From NCBI GenBank assembly GCA_024233215.1, contig JACKPW010000004.1, forward strand, positions 62,001-126,000: a stretch of 64,000 nucleotides of DNA, in the 5' to 3' direction. Positions within the stretch are counted from its first letter, which is position 1. Each line of letters starts with the position of its first letter. This stretch comes from Verrucomicrobiales bacterium. GTDB lineage: Bacteria > Verrucomicrobiota > Verrucomicrobiia > Limisphaerales > J093. The notes beneath the pieces are model-generated. The model did no database searches, was not told the origin of the DNA, and worked only from the letters and a program-made list of their open reading frames with translations. Shown piece by piece: positions 33,050 to 41,915 of this stretch. The position numbers were made by a program, and so were the translations under genes.

Positions 33050-34717
33050 ATGAAGACACGCACATCGCCGAGAAAGACCACCCCCAAACCCCAGGGTCCC
33101 GTTTCCATCAGCCCCACGGGCGAGGTTTTCCCCATCCCGCAACCTGCCGACTATCAACGGGAGTTCGCCCGGCTGAAGCGCCTGGCCGCGCGGGAGCGCA
33201 AGGCCGGTCGCGAAATCGTCGTGGTGGTCGGCCTCGGCTTCGTCGGGGCCGTCATGGCGGCCGTTGTCGCGGATGCCAGGGACCGCGGCACCGGCAAGCA
33301 TGGGAAGTTCGTGATCGGGGTTCAGCGACCCAGCCCGCGGAGCTTCTGGAAGATCCCCCTGCTTAACCGGGGCGTGTCACCGGTCAAGGCCGAGGATCCC
33401 GAGGTCGAGGTTCTCATCCAGCGGTGCGTGAAGGACGTCAAGACCCTCGTGGCGACCTACACCGAGGAAGCGTTGAAGCTCGCCGACGTCGTCGTGGTGG
33501 ACGTGCAGTGCGATTATCTGAAGGAGTCCCTGGGCGACGTGCGAACCGGGGCCGCGGACATGGCGGCCCTCGAGGCTTCGATGGGCACGATTGCCCAGCA
33601 CATCCCGCCCGGGGCGCTCGTGCTGATCGAAACCACCGTGGCCCCGGGCACGACCGAACAGGTCGCCTACCCGATCATGAAAAAGATCTTCGAGCGGCGG
33701 GGAATTGAGTCGGACCCGCTGCTCGCGCACAGCTACGAGCGGGTCATGCCGGGACGCGATTACGTGGCGTCGATCCGGGATTTCTGGAGGGTGTGCAGCG
33801 GCATCAACGCGGAGGCCCGGGAACGGGTGGTTCGTTTTCTCAGCGACGTGCTGAACGTCGAGAAGTACCCGCTGACCGTGCTGGACCGGCCGATTGAATC
33901 CGAGACGGCCAAGATCGTGGAAAACAGCTACCGCGCCACGCTGCTGGCGTTCATGGACGAATGGTCATTGTTCGCCGAGCGCAACGGCGTGGACCTCAAG
34001 AAGGTGATCCAGGCGGTGAAGGTGCGTCCCACCCACTCGAACATCATGTTCCCCGGCCCCGGCATCGGCGGCTATTGCCTGCCCAAGGACGGCGGCCTGG
34101 GCATGTGGGCTTACAAGCACATTTTCGGCTTTGACGATGACATCTTCAAGATCACGCCGATGGCCATCGACGTGAATGACACGCGCTCGCTGCATGCCCC
34201 GCAGTTGGTCCGCGACGCCCTGCGCAACATGGGCAAGCCCCTGGCTGCCGCCGAGGTGCTGGTCTGTGGCGCCTCCTACCGTGAGGACGTCGGCGACACC
34301 CGATACAGCGGCTCCGAGGTCATGGTACGCAAGCTCGCCGAGATGGGGGCGGACGTCCGGGTACATGATCCCTACGTGGACCATTGGTGGGAGTTTGAGG
34401 CGCAGGACACCTACCCGCATCCGGCCTACAGTTTGAGGCGTTTCTTTAACCGGCAGGAAAGCCTTCAGGAACTTCGGGTTGAGGCTGATCTCGACCGGGC
34501 GCTGAAGGGCATTGATGTCCTCGTCCTGGCCGTCCGCCATGAGGCCTACCTGAGGCTGCAACCCGCGGAGGTTTACGCGGCGGTGGGGAAACCCTTCGCC
34601 ATCGTGGACTGCTTCTGCATCCTGGACGACGCCCAGATCCGGGCCTACCTGAAGCTGGGCTGTGAGGTCAAGGGCATGGGGCGCGGTCACATCCGGCGAT
34701 TGAAGGAAGGCCTCTAA
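33050..34717 (+). CDS. nucleotide-sugar dehydrogenase (UDP-glucose/GDP-mannose dehydrogenase family)
   Basis: A 555-residue NAD-dependent enzyme that oxidises the C6 hydroxyl of a nucleotide sugar to a carboxylate, supplying uronic acids for surface polysaccharides. The Rossmann loop is VVGLGFVGAVMA near residue 60. The middle holds IETTVAPGTTEQ, HSYERVMPG, and ESETAKIVENSYRA with the conserved Lys. The catalytic Cys is in PGIGGYCLPKDGG. The C-terminal UDP-binding domain starts near VLVCGASYREDVGDTRYSGS. The protein is about 100 residues longer than typical members, with an N-terminal Lys/Pro-rich extension and extra residues near SPRSFWKIPLL. Which nucleotide sugar it uses is unclear. It ends before a strong hairpin shared with the converging gene. 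Confidence 0.83.
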   Translation: MKTRTSPRKTTPKPQGPVSISPTGEVFPIPQPADYQREFARLKRLAARERKAGREIVVVVGLGFVGAVMAAVVADARDRGTGKHGKFVIGVQRPSPRSFWKIPLLNRGVSPVKAEDPEVEVLIQRCVKDVKTLVATYTEEALKLADVVVVDVQCDYLKESLGDVRTGAADMAALEASMGTIAQHIPPGALVLIETTVAPGTTEQVAYPIMKKIFERRGIESDPLLAHSYERVMPGRDYVASIRDFWRVCSGINAEARERVVRFLSDVLNVEKYPLTVLDRPIESETAKIVENSYRATLLAFMDEWSLFAERNGVDLKKVIQAVKVRPTHSNIMFPGPGIGGYCLPKDGGLGMWAYKHIFGFDDDIFKITPMAIDVNDTRSLHAPQLVRDALRNMGKPLAAAEVLVCGASYREDVGDTRYSGSEVMVRKLAEMGADVRVHDPYVDHWWEFEAQDTYPHPAYSLRRFFNRQESLQELRVEADLDRALKGIDVLVLAVRHEAYLRLQPAEVYAAVGKPFAIVDCFCILDDAQIRAYLKLGCEVKGMGRGHIRRLKEGL

Positions 34718-34726
34718 GGCCTCCAA

Positions 34727-34755
34727 GGCGCCGGGTCATCGAAAGACCCGGCGCC
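34727..34755. terminator. bidirectional terminator-like hairpin
   Basis: GGCGCCGGGTC (34727-34737) pairs perfectly with GACCCGGCGCC (34745-34755) around a 7-base loop. It lies 9 bases after the nucleotide-sugar dehydrogenase stop and 41 bases past the stop of the converging propeller gene. No T-tract follows on either strand. Confidence 0.65.
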
Positions 34756-34796
34756 CTCGGCAGGGGGCCGCGTCCGGTACGTCCCAGAATCCCGGA

Positions 34797-36341
34797 CTAC
34801 AGGCGCGGCAGACCGAGGTCGAAGCAGGCCATTTCCGCGGAATTGCGCACCAGGAGACGTCCGTGGGCAATGGCGGGCACATTCCAGGTCTTGCCCTTGA
34901 GCGCTTGGAACGAGGCCAGTTCACGGAATTGTTCCGGGGTGGCCTCCACCAGCGCCAGGCGCCCTTCCCCGCCCAGCACGATCAGGTGGTCGCCTGCGAC
35001 CAGCAGCTGGCCGTAGCCGTACCGACCCTTGCGCCATTTCCGCTCGCCGGTCGCCGCGTCCACACAGGTCAACACACCCTCGTCCAGTCCGTAAAGGCAG
35101 CCCTCGTGGTACACCGCCGGGTTGAACTTCGTGCGCAGGTGCTGGTTGTGCCAGACCTCCTTCACCGCGAGTCCCGCATCGCCGGACCCCACCTCAAACA
35201 GCGATCCGCCCGTCCCGTAACCCGCGCCCAGGAAGAAGCGGTTTTCGTCGACGACCACCGGCAGGCAGATGGCATTGCCGTAGCTCACCTCCCAGGGGTG
35301 TTCCCAGAGGACGCTCTGGTTCTCCGGATCGAACCCCAACACGTGACTGGCGGTGACCACCAGCAGCTGCCGGCGGCCGCCAAGAGTCGCAAACATGGGG
35401 GAGACATAGGCCTGCTGCTCGGGCACGGCCTTCCAGAGGAGGCCACCGGTCAACATGTCGTAACCGAGCAGCGTGCCGGACTCGTTCGCCGTACCGCTGC
35501 TGACGATGACCTGTTCGCCCGAAATCACCGGCGAGCCGGCCAAGCCGTAGCGCAGATTCTCCGAACCGCTGTCAGCCAGCACATCGTGTTCCCAGATCAG
35601 GGTCCCCGTACGGGCGCCAAGGCACCTCAGGTTGCCCGTGGCCCCCAGGCTGTACAGCCGTCCCTCATGGTAGATGGGGGTGGCCCGGGGGCCGTCCCCT
35701 CCCATCCATTCGCTGAACAGAGCTTCATGGGCCTGGGTCCACACCTCGTAGCCGGTTTCAAGGTCATAAGCGGCAACCACCTCCTTGTTCAGGCGCTGCT
35801 CAATCGTAAACGCCAGACCTTCGGCGACCACGAAGGAAGCGTATCCCCCGCCACAGGGCTGCTGCCACAAGGCCGGGAGACCCCGCGTCGGCCAGCGGGT
35901 ACGGATGGGGGCCTCCTCGTAATCCCCGGCCCGCCCGGGCCCGCGAAAGTCCGTCCAGTAAGCCGCAACCGTCTGAATCCGGTTGGTGGTGGCTCCATCG
36001 TTCCGCGCCCGTTCCCGGGCCTCGCGATCCTGCTCCAGGAGCAGGTAGTTCGGGCCGTCCCGGCGAAGCACCAGTTCCGGCAGATCCCCTCCCTTCCAGT
36101 CGAGGGCAAACCAGCCCACTTGAATCCCCAGAGCTCCCAGCAAACCGATCCAGATCACCAGATGAACCAGGACGAGACTGCCCAGCACCCACTTCCGAGG
36201 CCGGCGCATGAGCGGATGGCGCCACAGCAGGACCAGTCCGACCGGCGGGACCAGCAGAGACAGGACCCACTGGAAGAACCTGCGGTGATACCAAGGCAGG
36301 TCCAACTCCGAGACAAATTCTACCTTCCGTTCAAGCTCCAT
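34797..36341 (-). CDS. membrane-anchored PQQ-like beta-propeller protein
   Basis: A 514-residue protein. The N-terminal part has two hydrophobic segments (about residues 24-40 and 53-76), with a basic stretch RRPRKW between them, and no cleavable signal. From about residue 130 the sequence is a PQQ/quinoprotein-like propeller: repeated units end in patterns such as DLETGYEVWTQ, GARTGTLIWEHDV, DMLTGGLLWKAV and DAATGERKWRK. The opening WTDFRGPGRAGDYEE is typical of Planctomycete/Verrucomicrobia outer-surface PQQ proteins. No PQQ-dehydrogenase active-site residues are obvious, so a structural or binding role is likely. It precedes no gene in its direction until the terminator hairpin, and gluQ ends 92 bases upstream. 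Confidence 0.78.
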   Translation of the reverse strand: MELERKVEFVSELDLPWYHRRFFQWVLSLLVPPVGLVLLWRHPLMRRPRKWVLGSLVLVHLVIWIGLLGALGIQVGWFALDWKGGDLPELVLRRDGPNYLLLEQDREARERARNDGATTNRIQTVAAYWTDFRGPGRAGDYEEAPIRTRWPTRGLPALWQQPCGGGYASFVVAEGLAFTIEQRLNKEVVAAYDLETGYEVWTQAHEALFSEWMGGDGPRATPIYHEGRLYSLGATGNLRCLGARTGTLIWEHDVLADSGSENLRYGLAGSPVISGEQVIVSSGTANESGTLLGYDMLTGGLLWKAVPEQQAYVSPMFATLGGRRQLLVVTASHVLGFDPENQSVLWEHPWEVSYGNAICLPVVVDENRFFLGAGYGTGGSLFEVGSGDAGLAVKEVWHNQHLRTKFNPAVYHEGCLYGLDEGVLTCVDAATGERKWRKGRYGYGQLLVAGDHLIVLGGEGRLALVEATPEQFRELASFQALKGKTWNVPAIAHGRLLVRNSAEMACFDLGLPRL

Positions 36342-36433
36342 CGGATGCCGATTCGTTCTCCATTACCCAGTTGGTGCCGGACAGGATTGAGGTCTCCCCC
36401 GGTTTTGACAACGCGAAAAGCCCCGCCGCCGGT

Positions 36434-37279
36434 TCATCCCTCGGTCCATCCACACCGGAGTGCCGCCGCTACGGTGCCACGTTCACGCAGAGTTCGCAGA
36501 CTCAGCGCATCATGCCGTTTCGCCAAGCGATGGCCGTGCTCGTCGGTGACCAGGGGGCAGTGGTACCAGCACGGCTCCCGCCACCCCAGCGCACGAAACA
36601 ACAGAATCTGCCGGGCGGTCGACCGCAGCAGGTCCTGCCCCCGGACAACCTCCGTGATCCCCATCAACGCGTCATCCACAACGCAGGCCAGATGATACGC
36701 CGGCACCCCGTCCGGACGCCACACGACAAAGTCGCCAAAATCCCTTCCCTCCAGAAAGGCCTGGGCACCGCACGCCCCGTCTTCGAAGGCGACCCGTGCC
36801 CCGGCCTCCACCCGGAACCGCCAGGAACAGGAGCGTCCGGGCGGAGGCTCCTTCAAGTCCCGGCACGTGCCCGGATAGATCGGCTCGTCGTCCTCGGGAT
36901 GAGGCGCGGAGGCAGCCCGGCGCACGTCCTGTCGGGAGCACCTGCACGGATACAGACAACCCATTTCGCGCAGCCGTCCGAACGCCTCGCGGTAGCACGC
37001 CATCCGCCCGCTCTGGTCATAGGGGGCGTGCGGCCCACCCACGTCCGGCCCCTCCTCCCATGTCACTCCCAGCCAGCGCAGATCCTCGATCATTGCCCGG
37101 ACGAACTCCGGACGGCAACGACCGGAATCCAGGTCGTCGTTCCGGAGCACCACCACCCCGCCCCGCTCCCGGGCCCGTTGATGCGCGATCCAAAACGTCC
37201 GGGCGTGGCCCTGATGCAGCAACCCGGTCGGCGAAGGAGCAAGCCGGCCGCGATATCCGGACTCCCCGCCCGCCCTCAA
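36434..37279 (-). CDS. gluQRS: glutamyl-Q tRNA(Asp) synthetase
   Basis: A 281-residue truncated class I synthetase that attaches glutamate to queuosine-34 of tRNA(Asp). It lacks the anticodon-binding domain of GluRS, as expected for GluQ. RGRLAPSPTGLLHQGHA holds the HIGH-type motif, CRCSRQDV with YPGTC supplies the zinc-binding Cys/Tyr/Cys set, and RLAKRHDALSLR is the KMSKS equivalent. There is no ATG near the conserved start. I place the start at TTG 37279, where TTGA overlaps the glycerate kinase stop TGA (37276-37278) by the usual coupling arrangement, giving the family length. The upstream open frame, to 37477, is antisense-like and lies inside the glycerate kinase gene. Confidence 0.87.
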   Translation of the reverse strand: MRAGGESGYRGRLAPSPTGLLHQGHARTFWIAHQRARERGGVVVLRNDDLDSGRCRPEFVRAMIEDLRWLGVTWEEGPDVGGPHAPYDQSGRMACYREAFGRLREMGCLYPCRCSRQDVRRAASAPHPEDDEPIYPGTCRDLKEPPPGRSCSWRFRVEAGARVAFEDGACGAQAFLEGRDFGDFVVWRPDGVPAYHLACVVDDALMGITEVVRGQDLLRSTARQILLFRALGWREPCWYHCPLVTDEHGHRLAKRHDALSLRTLRERGTVAAALRCGWTEG

Positions 37280-38409
37280 ACCGCCCCCCCGGACTTCCAA
37301 TCGCGTGCGGCCTGTTCCGCCAGTCGGGCCAGCCAGCGGGACGCCTGCCCCAATGCCTGCTCCGGCGTCGTCAGATCCGGGGTCAAGCCCCGCGCCTCCG
37401 TGAAGGCCCGTCTGACCTGCGGGCCATCCCCGACCACGCCGGCCAGCCCCAGACACGGAATCCGGGCAGCCCGGCAAAGCCGGGCCAACCGCCCCACTCC
37501 CTTGCCCATCGCCACGCTCGTCAGGTCCAGCGCCCCTTCCCCCGTGATCACCAGGTCGACATCACGCAACCGCGCTTCCAACCGAAGCTCCCGGGCAAAC
37601 AGGTCGAAGCCGGACTCGATCTGCGCGCCAGCAAACGCCGCGAGCCCGAAACCCAGCCCACCGGCGGCGCCGCTTCCAGGCAGGGAAGACGGATTCCCTC
37701 CGGGATGTCCCAACCCGTTGCAGAAACGTGCCAAACGTCGAAGGCACCGTTCCGCCGGGACAACCTCCTCCAGTCGGATTCCCTTCTGGGGCCCGTAAAT
37801 GCGGGTGGCACCGCGCGGGCCCAGCAGACGATTTCGCACGTCCACGGCCACGACCAACTCGCGGAACCAGTGCCGGCGCTTCGGTGGCACGATCCGAGCC
37901 AGGTGGTCCAGCCCGGTCCAGCGTGTGATTTTCCCCCCGGCGGCGTCGAGGAACCTCCACCCGATCCCCCGAGCCAGACCGAATCCGGCATCGTTTGTCG
38001 CGCTGCCACCGACCCCCACCAGACATCGCCGGGGCCGCCGGGACGCCACCTCACGAAGAACCGTCCCCAGACCGAGAGTGTCCAGTTCGTACGGATGGAA
38101 GCGTCCCGCGGGGAGCATCGCCAACCCGATGACGGCCGCCGATTCAATGATCGCCAGGCGTTGGACCGGCTCCCACCACCAGGTCGCCTGGATGGACCGG
38201 CCGGCGGCGTCCACCGTCGGGACGATCTGCGTTTCCGCCCCCAGATGCCGTCCGAGCAGGCTGCCGAAGCCGTCGCCCCCGTCGCTGATCGGGAGCAGAT
38301 CCAAACGGTCCTGGCGCCGCACCCGACGCCAGCCCCGGGCCATCGCCTTGCCCGCCTCCTCCGCGGTCAGCGTTCCCTTGAACTTGTCCGGTGCGATGAG
38401 GACGCGCAT
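37276..38409 (-). CDS. glycerate kinase (GlxK/GarK type)
   Basis: A 377-residue glycerate 2-kinase-type enzyme that converts D-glycerate to a phosphoglycerate using ATP, feeding glycolysis. MRVLIAPDKFKGTLTAEEA is the family N-terminus; PISDGGDGFGSLL, LVGVGGSATNDAGFGL, SLPGSGAAGGLGFGL and LVITGEGALD are the other signature motifs. ATG 38409 fits the family; a GTG at 38421 overlaps the HAD stop as GTGA and is the alternative. The same kind of overlap (TTGA) joins this gene to gluQRS, so HAD, kinase and gluQRS form one coupled unit on the minus strand. Confidence 0.88.
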   Translation of the reverse strand: MRVLIAPDKFKGTLTAEEAGKAMARGWRRVRRQDRLDLLPISDGGDGFGSLLGRHLGAETQIVPTVDAAGRSIQATWWWEPVQRLAIIESAAVIGLAMLPAGRFHPYELDTLGLGTVLREVASRRPRRCLVGVGGSATNDAGFGLARGIGWRFLDAAGGKITRWTGLDHLARIVPPKRRHWFRELVVAVDVRNRLLGPRGATRIYGPQKGIRLEEVVPAERCLRRLARFCNGLGHPGGNPSSLPGSGAAGGLGFGLAAFAGAQIESGFDLFARELRLEARLRDVDLVITGEGALDLTSVAMGKGVGRLARLCRAARIPCLGLAGVVGDGPQVRRAFTEARGLTPDLTTPEQALGQASRWLARLAEQAARDWKSGGAV

Positions 38410-38417
38410 GGAAACCG

Positions 38418-39308
38418 TCACCCCGCCCAGGGCGGCAGTTCCGGCAGGGAGGCGTTGAACTCCGCCAGCAGGGCGTCCTCGTATTCGCCCGCGAAGGTGT
38501 CGGCGAAGAACCGCTCCAAACCCTCGTCATACAACCGGGCCCAGGATTCCTCCTCCCGACCGGGCACGATCGGGTAGAACAACGCGTGATTGACCTTCGC
38601 GGCTTTGAAATCCCCGGGGGCATCACCGACCATGAGGACCCTGCGCGGCTCGTACTTCCCGCCGGCCCCCAGCTTCAGATGCTGTGCCTTGGATCCCAGT
38701 TCCTGCCCCGCGATCAACCCCACGGACGCTGCGATTCCGTGCTCCTCCCACTCCCGCTGCAGCGCCTCCATGGGCGTCTGCGAAACCACCATCAGGTCCG
38801 CCACCCCCGCCAACCGATCGAGTGTTTCACGCACATACGGAAACGGCGGCACGCCATGCACCATGTCCGCGATGGCGGCGTTCACCGCAAGCGACCAGTC
38901 GAGGATCGGCTGCAGTTCGCTGGCCCCGCCGTCGATGGCCGCTTCCAACGTCGGATTGGTGAAAGCGGTTTCCCCCGCCAGCCAGGCGTCCAACGCGTCC
39001 GACGACGGGACCGCCACATGACGTGCCTGCACCTGGGGACGCTCCGCCAGCAGGTTCAGCGAGTTGGAAAGCGCCGGAAACCGGTTGATGCCCCGCGTCC
39101 GCGAATAGAGGTTCACAAACTCCCAGACTTCCCGGGCGTACTTGCTCACCGCCTGGAGGCCGAAATGCTTGATGAAGCAGGGCGCAAAGCACTCCTTCTG
39201 CTTGATCTCCATCGTGTCGAACACGCATCCGTCCGAGTCAATCCCGACGAAGAACTCACTGGCGGGCAGGAAACCCGCCAGGACCTGGGCTGCATCACTG
39301 ATGTCCAT
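38418..39308 (-). CDS. HAD-superfamily hydrolase
   Basis: A 296-residue phosphatase-type HAD protein. Motif I is GIDSDGCVFDT with both nucleophile/acid Asp residues, motif II is VVSQTP, the motif III Lys is in GSKAQHL, and motif IV is VGDAPGD. The long helical cap between motifs I and II (about residues 35-165) includes IKHFGLQAVSKYAREVWEFV. It is likely a small-molecule phosphatase; the substrate is unknown. It is translationally coupled to glycerate kinase, whose possible GTG start overlaps its stop, so a phosphoglycolate or phosphoglycerate-type substrate would make sense, but that is speculation from context. Confidence 0.8.
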   Translation of the reverse strand: MDISDAAQVLAGFLPASEFFVGIDSDGCVFDTMEIKQKECFAPCFIKHFGLQAVSKYAREVWEFVNLYSRTRGINRFPALSNSLNLLAERPQVQARHVAVPSSDALDAWLAGETAFTNPTLEAAIDGGASELQPILDWSLAVNAAIADMVHGVPPFPYVRETLDRLAGVADLMVVSQTPMEALQREWEEHGIAASVGLIAGQELGSKAQHLKLGAGGKYEPRRVLMVGDAPGDFKAAKVNHALFYPIVPGREEESWARLYDEGLERFFADTFAGEYEDALLAEFNASLPELPPWAG

Positions 39309-39333
39309 TTGTGGGACGGAAGGGTCCGTGCCA

Positions 39334-39368
39334 GAACCGGGGGCGTCAACCCGTTTTGCCCCCGGTTC
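39334..39368 (-). terminator. terminator-like hairpin downstream of fhs
   Basis: GAACCGGGGGC (39334-39344) and GCCCCCGGTTC (39358-39368) make a perfect 11-bp stem with a 13-base loop. The hairpin lies 25 bases after the fhs stop on the minus strand and 25 bases before the HAD gene start. No T-tract follows. Confidence 0.6.
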
Positions 39369-39393
39369 CGCCCCGCGACCCCGCGCCGGAGAT

Positions 39394-41049
39394 TCAGCTC
39401 AAGCCGACCGCCCGGCCATCCGCCAGCACCTTGATCCGGGCCGCCGCCGGCACCTTGGGCAGGCCGGGCATGGTCATGATGTTGCCGCAGATCACCACAA
39501 CAAAGCCGGCCCCCGCGGAAACGCGCAGTTCGTTCACGGTGATGCGGAATCCGGTCGGCCGACCGCGCAGGGAGGCGGTGTCGGAGAGCGACACCGGCGT
39601 CTTCGCGACGCAGATGGGCAGCTTGTCGAAACCGTGCCGGGTCAGCAATTCCATGTCCGTCTCCGCGCTGCGGTCGTAGTCCACCCCGTCGGCACCGTAC
39701 ACCTCGCGCGCCAGCTTCTCGATCTTCGCCTCGAGCGACGCCTCGAGCGGATACAGGAACCGGAACTTGCGACGGCGGTTCTTCTGGATGGCGCGGTCGA
39801 CGGCATCCGCGAGACCGGTGGCCCCTGCTCCGCCCTTTGCGTAGTGCTCCGCCACGACCGCTTCCACGCCGTGCTTCGCGCAGAAGTTGACGATTTTGCG
39901 CAGTTCGGCGGGGGTATCGTCATCGAAACGGTTGAGGGCCACGACCGGTTCGAGGCCAAAGAGGCGTACGTTCTCGATGTGCTTGAGCAGGTTGCCGAGT
40001 CCGCCCCTGGCTCCTCCCCCTCCATGCCAGGCCACCGCCTTGGCGGTGGCGACGATCACCACGGCAGCCGGCTTGAGCCCGGCGATGCGGCATTTGATGT
40101 CGAAGAACTTCTCGGCGCCAAGGTCGGTGGCAAAACCCGCCTCCGTCACCACATAGTCCGCCAGCTTCAGCGCCATGCGGGTGGCGATCGCGGTGTTGGT
40201 TCCCTGGGCGATGTTCGCAAATGGCCCCCCGTGGATGAAGGCCGGGGTGCCTTCGCGGGTTTGGACCAGGTTCGGATGGATCGCATCGCGCAGCAGCACC
40301 TGCATGGCGCCCACCGCCTCCACCGCGGTCGCGCGGACCGGCTCGCCCTTGTAGGTGAAACCGACAACCATGTTGCCGAGGCGTTCGCCAAGATCGGCGT
40401 AGTCGCGCGCCAGGCAAAGGCTGGCCATGACCTCCGAGGCGGGGGTGATGTTGAATCCATCCTTGCGCGGCACCCCATTCTTGACCCCACCCAGACCGAC
40501 GAAGATCTCCCGCAACGCGCGGTCGTTCAGGTCCATCACCCGGCGCAGCACAATCCGTCGCGGGTCGATTTCCAGGCTGTTGCCATGGTGGATGTGGTTG
40601 TCCACCATCGCCGCCAGCAGGTTGTTCGCCTTGGTGACCGAATACATGTCTCCGGTGAAGTGGAGGTTGATGTCCTCGGCGGGGATGACCTGGGCGCGTC
40701 CGGCCCCGGTGCCTCCCCCCTTGATGCCGAAGTAAGGTCCCAGGGACGGCTCGCGCAGGCAGATCGCGGTGCGCTTGCCCCGGAGTCGCAGAGCGTCACC
40801 CAAACCGATTGTGGTGGTGGTCTTGCCCTCCCCCTGCGGGGTCGGATTCATGGCGGAGACCAGGATGAGATGACCATCGCGGGCGGATTCACGTTCCTTC
40901 AGCACCCCGTAAGGCACCTTGGCAATGTGATGGCCGTAGGGAAGGATGGCATCCGAGTCCAGGCCCAGTTCAAGGGCAATTTCCTGGATGCGGCGCGGAC
41001 GGGGTTCGGCTGGAACCTCGGTTGCCGATCGGGCGGTTTCTGGCGTCAT
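39394..41049 (-). CDS. fhs: formate--tetrahydrofolate ligase
   Basis: A 551-residue cytosolic enzyme that makes 10-formyltetrahydrofolate from formate, ATP and tetrahydrofolate. The P-loop TPQGEGKTTTTIGLGDAL is near residue 70, followed by REPSLGPYFGIKGGGTGAG and DINLHFTGD. FIHGGPFANIAQGTNT and a C-terminal VCGNIMTMPGLPKVPAA are family signatures. Length is as usual for bacterial Fhs. It is a key C1-folate entry enzyme, used in purine and glycine synthesis and in acetogens; no Wood-Ljungdahl gene is nearby. The gene is bounded by its own hairpin on the left and a 204-base gap with no visible element on the right. Confidence 0.93.
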   Translation of the reverse strand: MTPETARSATEVPAEPRPRRIQEIALELGLDSDAILPYGHHIAKVPYGVLKERESARDGHLILVSAMNPTPQGEGKTTTTIGLGDALRLRGKRTAICLREPSLGPYFGIKGGGTGAGRAQVIPAEDINLHFTGDMYSVTKANNLLAAMVDNHIHHGNSLEIDPRRIVLRRVMDLNDRALREIFVGLGGVKNGVPRKDGFNITPASEVMASLCLARDYADLGERLGNMVVGFTYKGEPVRATAVEAVGAMQVLLRDAIHPNLVQTREGTPAFIHGGPFANIAQGTNTAIATRMALKLADYVVTEAGFATDLGAEKFFDIKCRIAGLKPAAVVIVATAKAVAWHGGGGARGGLGNLLKHIENVRLFGLEPVVALNRFDDDTPAELRKIVNFCAKHGVEAVVAEHYAKGGAGATGLADAVDRAIQKNRRRKFRFLYPLEASLEAKIEKLAREVYGADGVDYDRSAETDMELLTRHGFDKLPICVAKTPVSLSDTASLRGRPTGFRITVNELRVSAGAGFVVVICGNIMTMPGLPKVPAAARIKVLADGRAVGLS

Positions 41050-41253
41050 AGCTTGTTCATTCGCCCCGGCCGCCGAATTCCTGGCGGCAGGACGTCGTCA
41101 GCATGGCGGACTCGTTCGGAGATGGCAACGACGCGCACGCAGCCCGCGCCCGGACAACTTGGTGATGCGGCCGCACCGGGAATCGTCCGCGGCCCACGGT
41201 GGGAAGGCGCCCCCGCGACGGGCCCGGCCAAGGGATACCCGGGGCGGGGCGGC

Positions 41254-41703
41254 TCAGCTCGGGTATTGGCCCGAGATGTAGGACTGGAGCTGATCGATGG
41301 TGGCACTCTGGGCCTGGATGATCCACTTGACCAGGTCGCCCACCGAAATCACCCCGATGACCCGAGATTCCTCCAGGACGGGCAGGTGGCGCACACGATG
41401 TTCGGACATCAACTCCATGCAGTCCTGAATGGTGGTCTCCCGGGTCACGGTGTGAACGGCGGAGGTCACGATGTCGCTCACCGGGGTCGTCCGCGAGTCC
41501 CGCCCCTCGATGGCCACCTTGCGGGCATAATCACGTTCCGAGACAATCCCGACCAACCGGTCGTCGCGCATGACCAGCAGCGCTCCCACGTTCTTCGCGC
41601 GCAGGGTCTTCAGCGCCTCGAAAACCGTGGCGTCCGGGGGAATGGCATAGACCTCGGCCCCCTTCTGGTGGAGGATCGCGTCAACTGTGGCGAGCGTTTG
41701 CAT
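41254..41703 (-). CDS. protein with two CBS domains
   Basis: A 149-residue protein consisting of one CBS pair. The first domain includes GALLVMRDDRLVGIVSERDY, and the second includes MELMSEHRVRHLPVLEESRV and GVISVGDLVKW. CBS pairs bind adenosyl ligands such as AMP, ATP or SAM and usually regulate other proteins; none is fused here. The domain order and the final helix (DQLQSYISGQYPS) match the stand-alone YhcV/inosine-dehydrogenase-like CBS proteins common in bacteria. ATG 41703 is clear. A sigma-70-like promoter may lie at 41790-41821. Confidence 0.88.
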   Translation of the reverse strand: MQTLATVDAILHQKGAEVYAIPPDATVFEALKTLRAKNVGALLVMRDDRLVGIVSERDYARKVAIEGRDSRTTPVSDIVTSAVHTVTRETTIQDCMELMSEHRVRHLPVLEESRVIGVISVGDLVKWIIQAQSATIDQLQSYISGQYPS

Positions 41704-41789
41704 GGTTCAGAACGGCTTTCAAATCAACCGGCTACCAACCGCTGGTCCCGCCGACCGCCGTGCCGGGTCACACGAGCAGTTGATGGGGG

Positions 41790-41821
41790 GTATTAACGTC
41801 TCTGCCATGAGACCTTGTCAA
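41790..41821 (-). promoter_or_regulatory. possible sigma-70 promoter of the CBS gene with an internal inverted repeat
   Basis: On the minus strand TTGACA (41816-41821) is followed after 20 bases by TAATAC (41790-41795), or after 19 by TTAATA. The spacer holds GTCTC (41798-41802) and GAGAC (41809-41813), an inverted repeat placed where a repressor could sit. The spacing is longer than the optimal 17 bases. It lies about 87 bases upstream of the ATG. Confidence 0.4.
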
Positions 41822-41915
41822 GAAAGGGGCGAACCGCTGCCTCGGCAGCCCGTTTTCCGGTCGCCCGTCGTCGGTTGGTGATCCAGCAAGGGTGCGGCCA
41901 CGGCATCGTTGCGGC

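Noticed and set aside
39142..41796. An 884-residue plus-strand open frame over fhs and the CBS gene
   Set aside because: It crosses two well-recognised genes and has no domain. It is an antisense shadow.
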